64,000 bases of DNA from the NCBI GenBank assembly GCA_016787085.1, contig JAEUVJ010000048.1, positions 1 through 64,000 on the forward strand, read 5' to 3'. This DNA is from Chitinophagaceae bacterium. Its GTDB lineage: Bacteria > Bacteroidota > Bacteroidia > Chitinophagales > Chitinophagaceae. The position numbers and the translations under genes were made by a program. The notes beneath the pieces were generated by a model. The model searched no databases. It had not been told where the DNA came from and worked only from the letters and a program-made list of their open reading frames with translations. Below, piece by piece: positions 25,274 to 34,530 of this stretch; position 1 is the first letter of the stretch, and each line of letters starts with the position of its first letter.

Positions 25274-25714
25274 ATGAAAAAAAGAAAAATCATCCTGCTG
25301 ACCATTGCCGTAGCCATCCTCTGCGGCGCATGGTATGGGTATAGGGAATATACCCGGAAAGTAACGGATCTCAGTCATGTAAAGGCACAGGCCAGGATCG
25401 GTACGGAAGATCTCATCAGCTCCTTTGAAATGAATGAAAAGACCGCTAATGAGATGTACCTCGGTAAAGTGATCGCTGTGAAGGGGAGTATAAAAAGCAT
25501 AGAGAAAGATGATAAAGGATATTACTCCGTTATTCTTGGCGATGCATCTTCTATGTCTTCTGTCCGTTGCAGTATGGATATGGACCACCAGGCAGAGATA
25601 ACCACACTGGCGGCAGGCACGTCTATCACGGTCAAAGGGGCCTGCACCGGGTTTACTGCGGATGAATTACTCGGATCGGATGTGATCCTTAACCGCTGTG
25701 TCATCGAAAAATAG
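25274..25714 (+). CDS. OB-fold protein (tRNA_anti-like family)
   Basis: 146 residues. An N-terminal membrane or signal segment (IILLTIAVAILCGAWYGY) is followed by an OB-fold of the tRNA_anti-like group: EDLISSFEMNEKTANEMYLG, KVIAVKGSIKSIEKDDKGYYSVILGD, and VRCSMD ... LAAGTSITVKGACTGFTADELLGSDVILNRCVI. Despite the family name, members with a signal segment act outside the cytoplasm and have no known ligand. Two Cys residues remain in the mature part. It lies between cytochrome and YceI genes in an apparent operon. Confidence 0.78.
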   Translation: MKKRKIILLTIAVAILCGAWYGYREYTRKVTDLSHVKAQARIGTEDLISSFEMNEKTANEMYLGKVIAVKGSIKSIEKDDKGYYSVILGDASSMSSVRCSMDMDHQAEITTLAAGTSITVKGACTGFTADELLGSDVILNRCVIEK

Positions 25715-25752
25715 TCATTACCTGTTTTACCAACTTTAAAAAACACTTTATT

Positions 25753-26310
25753 ATGAAAAAGCAAATCTTAACAGCCGTTATCATTTTATTTGCCGCCTCT
25801 TCTTTGCCGGCGCAGGATAAGTATTTTACCAAAAGCGGTAAGATCGTTTTCTCTTCCAAAACCTCTATGGAAAATATTGAAGCGCACAATAAAAGCGTTA
25901 CCTGTGTGCTGGATACAAAAACAGGCAATATGCAGTTTGCCCTCCTGATGAAAGGATTTGAATTTGAAAAAGCGCTGATGCAGGAGCATTTCAATGAAAA
26001 CTATGCAGAGAGCCACAAATTTCCGAAGGCTGAATTTAAGGGACAGGTCATCAATAACAACGAGATCAGTTATACAAAGGATGGCAATTATACCGCAAAA
26101 GTTAAGGGTAAGCTGACCATTCATGGTGAAACAAAAGAAGTAGAGACGCAGGGTACGATTACTGTAAAAGGCGGTAGGATAGAGACAGATGCCGTTTTTC
26201 ATGTAACACTCGCCGATTATAAAATCGAAATACCCGCTCTTGTCAAGGATAATATCTCGAAAACAGTAAGCGTAACAATTGACTGCACTCTTGATCTGCT
26301 GAAAAGCTGA
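25753..26310 (+). CDS. YceI-like periplasmic protein
   Basis: 185 residues with a signal peptide (MKKQILTAVIILFAASSLPAQ). The YceI lipocalin-like fold is supported by KYFTKSGKIVFSSKT, FALLMKGFEFEKALMQEHFNENYAESHKFPKAEFKG, the central YTAKVKGKLTIHGETKEVETQGTI, and DYKIEIPALVKDNISKTVSVTIDC. YceI proteins bind isoprenoid chains such as polyprenyl quinones. Downstream of cytochrome lipoproteins, a quinone-related electron-transfer role is plausible. Confidence 0.85.
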   Translation: MKKQILTAVIILFAASSLPAQDKYFTKSGKIVFSSKTSMENIEAHNKSVTCVLDTKTGNMQFALLMKGFEFEKALMQEHFNENYAESHKFPKAEFKGQVINNNEISYTKDGNYTAKVKGKLTIHGETKEVETQGTITVKGGRIETDAVFHVTLADYKIEIPALVKDNISKTVSVTIDCTLDLLKS

Positions 26311-26355
26311 TCGGGGTTCCTGCTACCGGCACACTAACACATAAATACTACTACC

Positions 26356-27252
26356 ATGAGAATGGCAAAATATATTTTGACTGTATGCCTGCTGATGATT
26401 GCTGGCCATATGCTGTATGCGCAGGAGGAAGATCTGCTAAAATTAGTGGGTGGCGAAGAGAAGCCACAAAAACAATATGTGGATTACGCCTTCAAGTCCA
26501 GCCGGGTGATCATGAGTCATAGCATGGAAGTAATACGGCCGGGTGTAATGGATATGCGCATCCTGCACCGGTTCGGCAATGTGAACAGAGGTGCTTATGA
26601 GTTCTTCGGTTTGGATAATGCCTCCATGCGCCTCGGTTTTGATTTTGGCATCACGAAGAACCTGATGGCAGGTATTGGGCGCAGCACCAATAAAAAAGAA
26701 TTGGACGGGTTCATCAAATATCGCCTTATTCACCAGGCAAAAGGGCCAGGTGCTATGCCATTCTCCTTTTTATTGGTTGGCGGCAGCAGCATGACCTTAC
26801 TGAAATGGGCCGATACCAGCCGGAAGAATTTTTTTACTTCCCGTATCGGTTATTACGGGCAGGCTATTATCGGAAGAAAATTCAGTGAAGGCTTTTCTCT
26901 TCAGTTCATGCCTACTATTGTGCATCGTAATCTTGTGGCTACACAGAATGATCCTCACGACCTGCTGGCGATGGGTGCAGGCGCCAGGTTGAAATTAAGT
27001 AAGAGAATATCACTAAATGTGGATTATTACTACCGGTTGAATCCTAACCCGGAAGATGGTACGCAGAACCCTTTATCTGTAGGATTTGATATTGAAACCG
27101 GGGGGCATGTATTTCAATTGCATTTTACCAATGCCGCAGGCATGAACGAAAAAGTGTTCCTGCTGGAAACAACGAATAAATGGGAAAAAGGAGATATACA
27201 GTTTGGGTTTAACATTTCAAGATCATTCCAGGTAAAGAAAAAGAAGAAATAA
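26356..27252 (+). CDS. DUF5777 outer-membrane beta-barrel protein
   Basis: 298 residues; signal peptide MRMAKYILTVCLLMIAGHMLYAQ. The mature part has alternating strands typical of an outer-membrane barrel, with the DUF5777 landmarks DYAFKSSRVIMSHSMEVIRP, DMRILHRFGNVNRGAYEFFG, LGFDFGITKNLMAGIGRS, and LLAMGAGARLKLSKRISLNVDYYY. It ends with a lysine-rich tail rather than a terminal aromatic. In my recollection the family repeatedly lies next to YceI and cytochrome genes in Bacteroidetes, as here. It is the last gene of the operon. Confidence 0.8.
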   Translation: MRMAKYILTVCLLMIAGHMLYAQEEDLLKLVGGEEKPQKQYVDYAFKSSRVIMSHSMEVIRPGVMDMRILHRFGNVNRGAYEFFGLDNASMRLGFDFGITKNLMAGIGRSTNKKELDGFIKYRLIHQAKGPGAMPFSFLLVGGSSMTLLKWADTSRKNFFTSRIGYYGQAIIGRKFSEGFSLQFMPTIVHRNLVATQNDPHDLLAMGAGARLKLSKRISLNVDYYYRLNPNPEDGTQNPLSVGFDIETGGHVFQLHFTNAAGMNEKVFLLETTNKWEKGDIQFGFNISRSFQVKKKKK

Positions 27253-27285
27253 AAAATATCCCGGTTCATCGTATGTTGAGCCGGG
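27251..27285 (-). terminator. Terminator overlapping the end of the CHAT gene
   Basis: On the minus strand CCCGGCTCA pairs with TGAACCGGG (one G-T pair) around a short loop, followed by ATATTTTTTATT. The hairpin covers the TGA stop at 27266. Confidence 0.7.
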
Positions 27286-30109
27286 TTGTTCTTTTGCGAA
27301 GTTGATACTTTGATACAAGAATGACAAGCAGGCTGGCCAAGACAATGGCCCCGATGATCCACCACCAGAAGTATGACCGGGATACCGGCTCATACTGCCC
27401 AATAAAAATAAGGTGGGCCCAGTAGCCGGGTGTTTTGAATGATGGTTCTATCTCTGCACTGGATAGAAGATCAAGTTTTGCTTTTTGCAAAGCCAGGTCA
27501 TTTGTCATATCCCGGCTTAAATAATAATGCAGCCGCCGGGTGAGGAAGGCCGTTGTTTTGTCCTCTGCTTTCCATAGTGAAGTAATAATACTGGGACAAC
27601 CGGCATACGCAAAGGCCCTTGACAGGCTCATCAGGCCTTCACCTTTCACTAGCTGGCCGCTTCCTGTTTCGCAGGCGCTGAGTATGACCAGTTGTGTCGA
27701 ATCCAGCCGCATATCATAGATCTCCTGCGAGAACAGTTTATAATGGTCATCACTGTCGGCAGGATAGAAGGCAATAAAGGATTGCCGGGGATCTTCGTTG
27801 TTTACATAAGCATGGGTAGCCAGGTGTATGATACCGTATTGATTAGCTGCCTGCATAAAATTGTTTTTTATGGCAGCTTCATCAATAAAAACTTTTCCCT
27901 GCAGGTGACTGACCTCGTCTTTAGATGCAGGCAGTTGCACAAGTCCGGTTCCTGAAGTGCCTGTCAACCCTTTCGAGGCGAAAGGAGCAAAAGCCAATGA
28001 ACCGGTGTTATTGTTTTTCTTTTCGTCTTGCTGCAACAAGGCTGTTGAATACAGGTACTGTACCGAGTACTTTTCAATGAGGAACTTTTTCTCTTTATCC
28101 TGCAAAGCTTCGAAGGGAAGGTAGTGTAGTTCGTCATCCGGGATAATGATCAGCCGCCTGGCGCCGGCGATCCGGGATGGCAGGGAAGCGATCAGTATGT
28201 TGTACAACCGCATTGACAGCAGCTGCCCGGAATAGCGGTTTCCCGGTGACAGGTCGTGTAACGAAAATTTAAAAGAATCAATGGCTGCAAAGAAATTTTT
28301 GTCAATAGGCGTACGCACAAAGTCAAATACGTTATGGCTGATGATCAGCGTGGTCAGTTCGACTTCAGATAAATGATAGGAGATAAGTGTTGTTTTTTTG
28401 TCTAATAATGCCTGCACGGCAGTCACCGAAGGGATACGGGCGGCGAGGTGTTTTTCGCCGTAAGCCGGATCTTTTTTTATTTCCTCCTGCAGTTTTCCCA
28501 GTCGTATCTCATAATCCCGGATAGATGCGTGCAGGGATGACAGTTGTACACTGTCGGGGGTTTGTGCAGCTTTTAAAGACAGGCGTGTAACAGATGTTTT
28601 CAGGGATGATTCTTCTTCAAAAAGACGATTGCCTGTTGCTGTTTTGTTTTTTAACTGGCTTTCCTGTACGCTGAGTGAAAGAATGGAAGCCTTATTACGC
28701 TGGTCAAACAAATAAGCCTCTTCAAGGAAATTCTTCTTCTGTGTCAATTCATACAAGCGCAGACATACAACTATCGGGTTGTTATGGACATTATATTTTA
28801 TTTTATTCAGGAAAAGCCGGGCTTCATCCGAATCGTAGGTTCTTTCCACATGGTCGGCAAGCTGGAATGCCGCCTGGTAGGCCGCCAGTGATCCTTCGAG
28901 TGCAGGAAGTGTTTTGCCCGCTTCATACCATCTTTCAAATGCTTCTGCTTTGGCGATCAGGGTATGGAATAAATTGATGTAAGAAAATACACCACTGTAT
29001 TGTGCGGGGTTTTTGTAAAGATCTTTCTCATTAAAACCGGGAACGAAATGCGTGATGGCATCCTGGTATTTTTTTACTGCTTCGGCCTGTTGATGGTTGG
29101 CAAGATCAATATCACCAAGATATTTCAGGCTCAGTCCTGCCTGTATATTTTTCTGGTTGCGGTTCCATTTCTTGTTTTCAGCAAGTGCCAGGCCATAGTA
29201 GTATCGGGCAGAATCGGGCTCATGCATATTGGCAAAAGCCTGGCCGATATCATTCAGGAGTCTCACCGTCCTGTTATTGGTATAGGCTACCTGCCGGAAG
29301 AACCCGATGGCTTTGGCAGGGGCGCCTAAATGAAGGTTGATGGTCCCTACATTATGCAGTATCTCATTTTTGTTGATGTCCTGTTTCAGCAATTCCTGGT
29401 ACAGTGTGTTCGCTTCATCATATTCTTCTAACCGGGTCAGTGTAGCGGCGAGGTTAATTTTATAATTGATCAGCAGCGCTTCATCTGAAGAGTTAGGGGC
29501 CGGTATTCCCAGTAAAGCCATCGCTTTCCCGAAATAGTTTTTTGCCTGCCGGTAGTTACCTTTTTCAAAATACATGGCCCCCAGTGTATTATATAGCCGG
29601 TTGATACCATCAAGTGTCACGGCATACCGGGCGGCAATTTCTTCTGCTTTTTTAAAATGGATCAGGGCAGAGTCGAATTGGTTCAGGTTATATTGTATGC
29701 CGCCGATGAACAGGTAAGGTTTGAACAGAAAAGAATCAGCGAGGTATGGGAGCCTTGATTTTACAGCTATAGCCTTTATGTAATTTTCTTTAGCGGCCGG
29801 AAGGCTGTCAAAGTAATGGAGCAATACCCCTGCTTTATAATAACAATGAAAAGCCAGTGAATCGTCTTTTGCTTTTTCTATAGAAGGAATGATTTGCAGG
29901 AAGCCAAGTAACGCTTCGCGGTTCATGGCTTCTTCTTTTGCTGCCGTAGCATCAGAATAACCGGGATCGGCTGAAAGTAACTCTGCGTGGCGATAGACAG
30001 AGTCAATAGTAAGGTATTCTTTCGCATACGACCTGTCATCAACAGGTTGCTGCGAAAAGGCGAATACGAGAAACAATAATACAAAGGCAAAAGCCAGGAA
30101 ACGAACCAT
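27266..30109 (-). CDS. Secreted TPR-CHAT domain protein with C-terminal membrane anchor
   Basis: 947 residues. A signal peptide (MVRFLAFAFVLLFLVFAF) is followed by roughly ten TPR-like helical repeats (about 40-420), a coiled-coil-prone middle (NKTATGNRLFEEESSLKTSV) and a CHAT caspase-like domain (about 580-890). The candidate catalytic pair is His766 in HLATHAYVNNED and Cys813 in LSACETGSG, followed by GEGLMSLSRAFAYAGCPSII, a classical CHAT block. A membrane helix at about 912-934 (WWWIIGAIVLASLLVILVS) and a basic tail end the protein. The layout places the peptidase outside the cytoplasm. A lipoprotein gene directly upstream may be cotranscribed. Target unknown. Confidence 0.88.
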   Translation of the reverse strand: MVRFLAFAFVLLFLVFAFSQQPVDDRSYAKEYLTIDSVYRHAELLSADPGYSDATAAKEEAMNREALLGFLQIIPSIEKAKDDSLAFHCYYKAGVLLHYFDSLPAAKENYIKAIAVKSRLPYLADSFLFKPYLFIGGIQYNLNQFDSALIHFKKAEEIAARYAVTLDGINRLYNTLGAMYFEKGNYRQAKNYFGKAMALLGIPAPNSSDEALLINYKINLAATLTRLEEYDEANTLYQELLKQDINKNEILHNVGTINLHLGAPAKAIGFFRQVAYTNNRTVRLLNDIGQAFANMHEPDSARYYYGLALAENKKWNRNQKNIQAGLSLKYLGDIDLANHQQAEAVKKYQDAITHFVPGFNEKDLYKNPAQYSGVFSYINLFHTLIAKAEAFERWYEAGKTLPALEGSLAAYQAAFQLADHVERTYDSDEARLFLNKIKYNVHNNPIVVCLRLYELTQKKNFLEEAYLFDQRNKASILSLSVQESQLKNKTATGNRLFEEESSLKTSVTRLSLKAAQTPDSVQLSSLHASIRDYEIRLGKLQEEIKKDPAYGEKHLAARIPSVTAVQALLDKKTTLISYHLSEVELTTLIISHNVFDFVRTPIDKNFFAAIDSFKFSLHDLSPGNRYSGQLLSMRLYNILIASLPSRIAGARRLIIIPDDELHYLPFEALQDKEKKFLIEKYSVQYLYSTALLQQDEKKNNNTGSLAFAPFASKGLTGTSGTGLVQLPASKDEVSHLQGKVFIDEAAIKNNFMQAANQYGIIHLATHAYVNNEDPRQSFIAFYPADSDDHYKLFSQEIYDMRLDSTQLVILSACETGSGQLVKGEGLMSLSRAFAYAGCPSIITSLWKAEDKTTAFLTRRLHYYLSRDMTNDLALQKAKLDLLSSAEIEPSFKTPGYWAHLIFIGQYEPVSRSYFWWWIIGAIVLASLLVILVSKYQLRKRTTRLNIR

Positions 30110-30148
30110 GATAAGCTATGTGCTTATCAAATATAGCAGCAAAAAATA

Positions 30149-30925
30149 TTACTGGTTAACAATTATGACACACGGCGGACGTGGTTTTGCAATACGGGCA
30201 GTCCCGGTTGTTCTTAAAAATACTCCCTGGTCCGCCCGGTCCTGTAATGTTTCTAGCAGGTCAGCCGGCACATCAGACATCCTTTCATAATAATATAAAC
30301 GTACCCGGATCTTATTGACCGCTTTGCCACTGGCATCGTTCAGGCGATAGGCAATGTCAAAATCCTTACGGACATCGTTTTGCGGAGTGCTGCCAAACAC
30401 GCCATTTCTGATCGTTTCTTTCAAATTTATCTGCCCGTTGGTGGTCTTGACAGAGCATCCTCCGGTATTGGCTCCGTTGCCTTCATCGAATATGGAGCCG
30501 GTGACCGGCAATATCCTTGACACATCGGCATTATATACCGGGAAAGCGATACTGTCATTTTGAGAAAGATGATAATATTTATCAGGGAATGTGATACCAG
30601 ATAATACCACTTTGGCAGTGGTTATCGTTCCGTCGGGAGCGGTGTGGGTAATGCGGTAGCGGAGACCGGTCTCACTTTTGCTGACATTGATCTCGCCGGT
30701 TACATCATCTATTTCAATACCATCGGGAAATCCCTCATAGATCCCGGCGCGGTGTTCGGTGGGCTTTACAATATAGTCACCAGACTGTACTTTCAGGTAA
30801 ATGATCGAATCGCCATAGCTGAGATCGTAAGGCCCGGAAGGGCCATCGGAAGATTTGCTGCAGGATACTATAAAAAATATAGATAACGCCAGCAAGCTGG
30901 TGATTGGTTTACGGTACTGTCCCAT
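30149..30925 (-). CDS. Lipoprotein of unknown function upstream of the CHAT gene
   Basis: 258 residues from the ATG at 30925 (MGQYRKPITSLLALSIFFIVSC), a lipoprotein signal; a longer in-frame reading from 31069 is unlikely. The mature part is rich in beta-strand pattern: SYGDSIIYLKVQSGDYIVKP, GFPDGIEIDDVTGEINVSKSETG, LRYRITHTAPDGTITTAKVV, and KIRVRLYYYERMSDVPADLLE. The third stretch looks like a cadherin/Ig-type sequence seen in bacterial surface proteins. I recognise no family. It is 39 nt from the CHAT gene and on the same strand, so it may be the surface partner of that protein. Confidence 0.65.
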   Translation of the reverse strand: MGQYRKPITSLLALSIFFIVSCSKSSDGPSGPYDLSYGDSIIYLKVQSGDYIVKPTEHRAGIYEGFPDGIEIDDVTGEINVSKSETGLRYRITHTAPDGTITTAKVVLSGITFPDKYYHLSQNDSIAFPVYNADVSRILPVTGSIFDEGNGANTGGCSVKTTNGQINLKETIRNGVFGSTPQNDVRKDFDIAYRLNDASGKAVNKIRVRLYYYERMSDVPADLLETLQDRADQGVFLRTTGTARIAKPRPPCVIIVNQ

Positions 30926-31104
30926 GAAGGCCCTTTTTGTTGTGTCAACCCCAAACGCCCGGATGTAACCGGGGATTTCAGGTTTTTTTGTTTTTTTCAA
31001 AGTTATAACATTTATCCAGCCTGCTGTCATGAGATAAATCAGTTTGTTTCGGATGGGGATAAACGGCAACTTTGCGCCTGACCTTTGGATAAATAGTTTG
31101 AAAT

Positions 31105-32319
31105 ATGATCAGGATCGGACTTATCAGGGAGGGGAAAATACCGGCAGATAACCGGGTAGCGCTGACGCCTGCCCAGTGCAAATGGATATTGAAGAATTCA
31201 CAGGAAGTGGCAATAGCAGTGCAGCATTCTTCCGGCCGTTGCTTTGCAGATAAGGAATACCAGTTGGCAGGAGTAGAAGTGAAGGAGGATATGAGTGACT
31301 GTGACCTGTTATTTGGTATCAAGGAAGTGCCGGTGGAGCAACTCATTCCCGGCAAGACCTATCTCTTCTTTTCCCATACCAAGAAAAAACAGCCGCATAA
31401 CCAGGCACTGCTACGGAATATCATCGAAAAAGGAATCACACTGATAGACTATGAATGTTTAGAGCATGATGACGGGCAGCGCATTATAGGGTTTGGGTTC
31501 TTCGCGGGTATTGTCGGGGCGCATAACGGGATGATGGCGTATGGTAACAGGACCGGTCTGTACAAATTGGACAGGGTATATAAACAACGCAGCTTCCGTG
31601 AACTGATACATACGTATTTTGGTTTGCGGCTTCCGAATGTGAAGATCGCTGTGACGGGCTCGGGACGGGTAGCGCATGGTATCCTTGAGATCATGAACCT
31701 GATGGGCATTCATGAAGTAGAACCGGATGATTATGTACGCCGCCGGTTTTCCTATCCTGTCTATACACAGCTAAAAGGCGCCGACCTCTACAAAAGCAGG
31801 ATCACCGGTAAGTATAGCCGTGCCGATTTTCATGAACACCCGGAAAAATATGAGTGCACCTTTTTACCTTACTCTGAGCAAACGGATATCCTGATGAACG
31901 GGATATACTGGGATAAGAATGTGCCCCGCCTCTTTGAATTGAATGATGTACAGGCCGAGACCTTCATCATTCAGACCATTGCTGATATTACGGATGATGC
32001 CGGAGGTTCTGTTCCCATCAACCTGGGTGACCAGACCTTAGAAAACCCGGTATATGGTGTTGATAAAAGCACGTTGCAAAAAACAGAGCCCTATCTACGC
32101 AGTTCAATAGATGTCATGGCTGTAGGCAACCTGCCGAATGAATTACCACGTGACGCCAGCCGGTATTTCGGGGAGCAACTGATCAAATTTGTGCTGGAAG
32201 ACCTGGTAAAAGGAGGCTCTGATATCATTAACCGGGCGATGATCGTGAAAGATGGGAGCCTGACAAAGCCGTTCGAGTACCTGAGAGATTACTCGGAAGG
32301 AAGAAGTAATGGATTGTGA
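31105..32319 (+). CDS. LYS1-like saccharopine/alanine dehydrogenase family oxidoreductase
   Basis: 404 residues. The N-terminal AlaDH/PNT fold has MIRIGLIREGKIPADNRVALTP and LLFGIKEVPVEQLIPGKTYLFFSHTKKKQPHNQALL, where Lys and His residues bind substrate in the family. The Rossmann part contains KIAVTGSGRVAHGILEIMNLMG. The family includes yeast-type NAD-dependent, lysine-forming saccharopine dehydrogenases. The length fits the single-domain LYS1 type better than alanine dehydrogenase. Role in lysine or another amino acid's metabolism is likely; exact substrate is open. The gene is alone on its strand. Confidence 0.75.
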   Translation: MIRIGLIREGKIPADNRVALTPAQCKWILKNSQEVAIAVQHSSGRCFADKEYQLAGVEVKEDMSDCDLLFGIKEVPVEQLIPGKTYLFFSHTKKKQPHNQALLRNIIEKGITLIDYECLEHDDGQRIIGFGFFAGIVGAHNGMMAYGNRTGLYKLDRVYKQRSFRELIHTYFGLRLPNVKIAVTGSGRVAHGILEIMNLMGIHEVEPDDYVRRRFSYPVYTQLKGADLYKSRITGKYSRADFHEHPEKYECTFLPYSEQTDILMNGIYWDKNVPRLFELNDVQAETFIIQTIADITDDAGGSVPINLGDQTLENPVYGVDKSTLQKTEPYLRSSIDVMAVGNLPNELPRDASRYFGEQLIKFVLEDLVKGGSDIINRAMIVKDGSLTKPFEYLRDYSEGRSNGL

Positions 32320-32341
32320 GTCAGGCATAGTAAGCCTGGAC

Positions 32342-33070
32342 TCAGAGGTACAGGTAGTATTCGTTGAGAAGTTTAATGAACCCGGGAGTGTATTGATCGT
32401 TTTCATCTTTTATTGCGATATCTGTTTCTTCCGCATGGTGATCATTGTACAGGGCTCCTTCTATCATCAGCCTGAAATGATCATGGTTGACGGATTGGCG
32501 GACAGACACTATTTTAGTAAAGTATAAGCTGTTCTTTTTAAGAAGATCGTCAATTTCTTTTTTGCGTTTGTATGGAAGCAGAAGATAAAACCTGCTTGCA
32601 GCTAAAAGCCTGTTTTTGATAACAGGCAGCAGATCCTCTAATAATAAACCTTCGTTATGATGGGCCACATTTTTCCTGCTGCTTGCCGATAGCAACTCTT
32701 TTTCATAAAAAGGGGGATTACTGATAATGATATCATATTTACGTTGATAGGGTTCATTCAGTATGTCTCCGTGTTCGAGGTAAATTTTATTTTTAAACGG
32801 AGACGCTGCTATATTTTCTTTTGCCTGCTCATAAGTAGCCTTATCAATCTCTATAGCATCAACGACCAGGCCGGGGTTCTTCTGGGCAAGCATCAAAGTG
32901 AGCAGCCCGGTCCCTGTTCCAATATCGAGCATGTTTCTGATAGTATGACTTCGGGCTAGAACTTCTCTTGCTACCCATGCGCCGAACAAACAGGCATCGG
33001 TTGTGACTTTCATGGCACAGCGGTCCTGGTGAATGATGAATTGCTTAAAACGGAAATACGGGTTGGCCAT
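32342..33070 (-). CDS. trmN6: tRNA1(Val) adenine(37)-N6 methyltransferase TrmN6
   Basis: 242 residues. The SAM-binding motif LDIGTGTGLLTLMLAQ, the acidic VDAIEIDKATYEQAKENI, and the N6-adenine catalytic motif ISNPPFYEKE are all present, as is the YfiC-type N-terminus (FRFKQFIIHQDRCAMKVTTDACLFGAW). It should methylate A37 of tRNA-Val. Its ATG overlaps the stop codon of the VOC gene, so the tsaD-VOC-trmN6 run is probably one transcript. It ends close to the plus-strand LYS1-like gene. Confidence 0.9.
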   Translation of the reverse strand: MANPYFRFKQFIIHQDRCAMKVTTDACLFGAWVAREVLARSHTIRNMLDIGTGTGLLTLMLAQKNPGLVVDAIEIDKATYEQAKENIAASPFKNKIYLEHGDILNEPYQRKYDIIISNPPFYEKELLSASSRKNVAHHNEGLLLEDLLPVIKNRLLAASRFYLLLPYKRKKEIDDLLKKNSLYFTKIVSVRQSVNHDHFRLMIEGALYNDHHAEETDIAIKDENDQYTPGFIKLLNEYYLYL

Positions 33071-33441
33071 TATTCTTCTATATCTTCTACAAAAACGATA
33101 TGATTACCGAACGGGTCCAGCAGTGCCATTTCGATCGTTCCCCAGTCTGTTTTATTGAAGCCGGGTTTATAATAACGATACTCCTTTTCGGTCAGCCGGC
33201 GATGATATGCCTGCATATCCCTGATATGTACCCTGATCCGGGCGCCCGGAATACAGTCGCCATGATGTTCCGTCAGGTGAAGCACAATATCTTTTCTGGA
33301 TACCTGGCAATACAATGGGAAGTTATCGCCAAAGCGATGTTCCCAGTCAATAGAAAAACCCAGCCAGTCCACGTAGAACTCTTTGGCCTTGTCCACATCG
33401 AGGATGCGCAATACCGGAGTAATGGTTTGTTTGAACTCCAT
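33070..33441 (-). CDS. VOC (glyoxalase/bleomycin-resistance) family protein
   Basis: 123 residues. One VOC module pair: FKQTITPVLRILDVDKAKEF and YVDWLGFSIDWEHRFGD, then IRVHIRDMQAYHRRLTEKEY and IEMALLDPFGNHIVFVEDI. Similar to the bleomycin-resistance-like proteins of unknown substrate. Between tsaD (9-nt gap) and trmN6 (overlap), both for tRNA modification, but a link is not obvious. Confidence 0.85.
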   Translation of the reverse strand: MEFKQTITPVLRILDVDKAKEFYVDWLGFSIDWEHRFGDNFPLYCQVSRKDIVLHLTEHHGDCIPGARIRVHIRDMQAYHRRLTEKEYRYYKPGFNKTDWGTIEMALLDPFGNHIVFVEDIEE

Positions 33442-33450
33442 ATTGTTTCA

Positions 33451-34491
33451 TTACCACTCAGCTCTTGCTGATGAATTGGCAGAAAGATCAGCAAAGTCGC
33501 CGGCCAGGTATTTATAATGCGCCGTGATGGCGATCATAGCAGCATTGTCAGTGCAATACTCAAAAGCAGGAATGAAAGTGCGCCAGCCATGTTTCTTTCC
33601 TGTTTCTTCCAGTCCTTTTCGTAACCCGCTGTTGGCCGATACGCCGCCTGCTATACAGATATCGGTAATGCCGGTCTCCTTTGCCGCTTTAGTTAGTTTA
33701 TTTAGTAAAATAGTCACGATCCGTTGCTGAATGGAAGCACAGATATCCGCCAGGTTGTTTTCAATGAAATTTTTCTTTTCTTCTTCCGTCGCCATGAACT
33801 CTTCTTTATACACTAAGCTCTTGCCTGCATTTTGTAAAAAGTAAAGAATAGAGGTCTTCAGCCCGCTGAAACTGAAATCAAGACCGGGTATCTGCGGCTC
33901 CGGAAATTTGAAACGACCGGGATCCCCCTGTTTGGCATATTTATCAATCAAGGGTCCGCCGGGGTAGGGAAGGCCTAATAGTTTGGCTGATTTGTCAAAT
34001 GCTTCGCCGGCTGCATCATCAATCGTTTCACCGATCACTTTCATTTCATACGGCGATTCGCAGAATACGATCTGAGTATGACCACCGCTTACCGTTAAAC
34101 AGAGGAAAGGAAAATCAGGTCTGGGATCAGCAATAAGATTGGCGAGAACATGCGCCTGCATGTGGTGCACAGCGATCAATGGTTTATTTAAGGCCAGTGA
34201 TAATGATTTGGCGAACTGGGCGCCTACCAGGAGTGAGCCGATCAATCCCGGTGAGCGGGTGAAGGCAATAGCGTCAATAGTTTCGAGTTTGCAGTTGGCG
34301 GTTTTCAATGCAGCATCTACCACGGGTACGATGTTTTGCATGTGAGCCCTTGAAGCCAGTTCAGGTACCACGCCACCGTATTGTTCATGTACTTTTTGAT
34401 TCGCAATAAAATTAGAAAGTATCTTTCCGTCAATGCAAACAGAAGCGGAGGTTTCATCGCACGAGGATTCTATAGCTAATATTGAGGGCAT
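33451..34491 (-). CDS. tsaD: tRNA N6-threonylcarbamoyladenosine transferase subunit TsaD
   Basis: 346 residues, full length. The start MPSILAIESSCDETSASV, the metal-binding HHMQAHVLANL (HxxxH), LTVSGGHTQIV, GLPYPGGPLIDKYA, FSFSGLKTSIL and CIAGGVSANSGLRKGL are all family signatures. With TsaB, TsaC and TsaE it makes t6A at position 37 of ANN-decoding tRNAs. First gene of a three-gene minus-strand run. The four-helix-bundle gene lies 39 nt upstream and is probably an inserted unit. Confidence 0.96.
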   Translation of the reverse strand: MPSILAIESSCDETSASVCIDGKILSNFIANQKVHEQYGGVVPELASRAHMQNIVPVVDAALKTANCKLETIDAIAFTRSPGLIGSLLVGAQFAKSLSLALNKPLIAVHHMQAHVLANLIADPRPDFPFLCLTVSGGHTQIVFCESPYEMKVIGETIDDAAGEAFDKSAKLLGLPYPGGPLIDKYAKQGDPGRFKFPEPQIPGLDFSFSGLKTSILYFLQNAGKSLVYKEEFMATEEEKKNFIENNLADICASIQQRIVTILLNKLTKAAKETGITDICIAGGVSANSGLRKGLEETGKKHGWRTFIPAFEYCTDNAAMIAITAHYKYLAGDFADLSANSSARAEW

Positions 34492-34496
34492 AATGA

Positions 34497-34530
34497 GTCG
34501 ATGTGTTAATTAGCCGATATGCCGATTTCC
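34497..34530. repeat. GCCGAT-word repeat, left of the first four-helix-bundle gene
   Basis: Contains CGATGTG, AGCCGATATGCCGATT. The matching words in opposite orientation lie at 34931-34961 on the other side of the gene. Confidence 0.5.
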
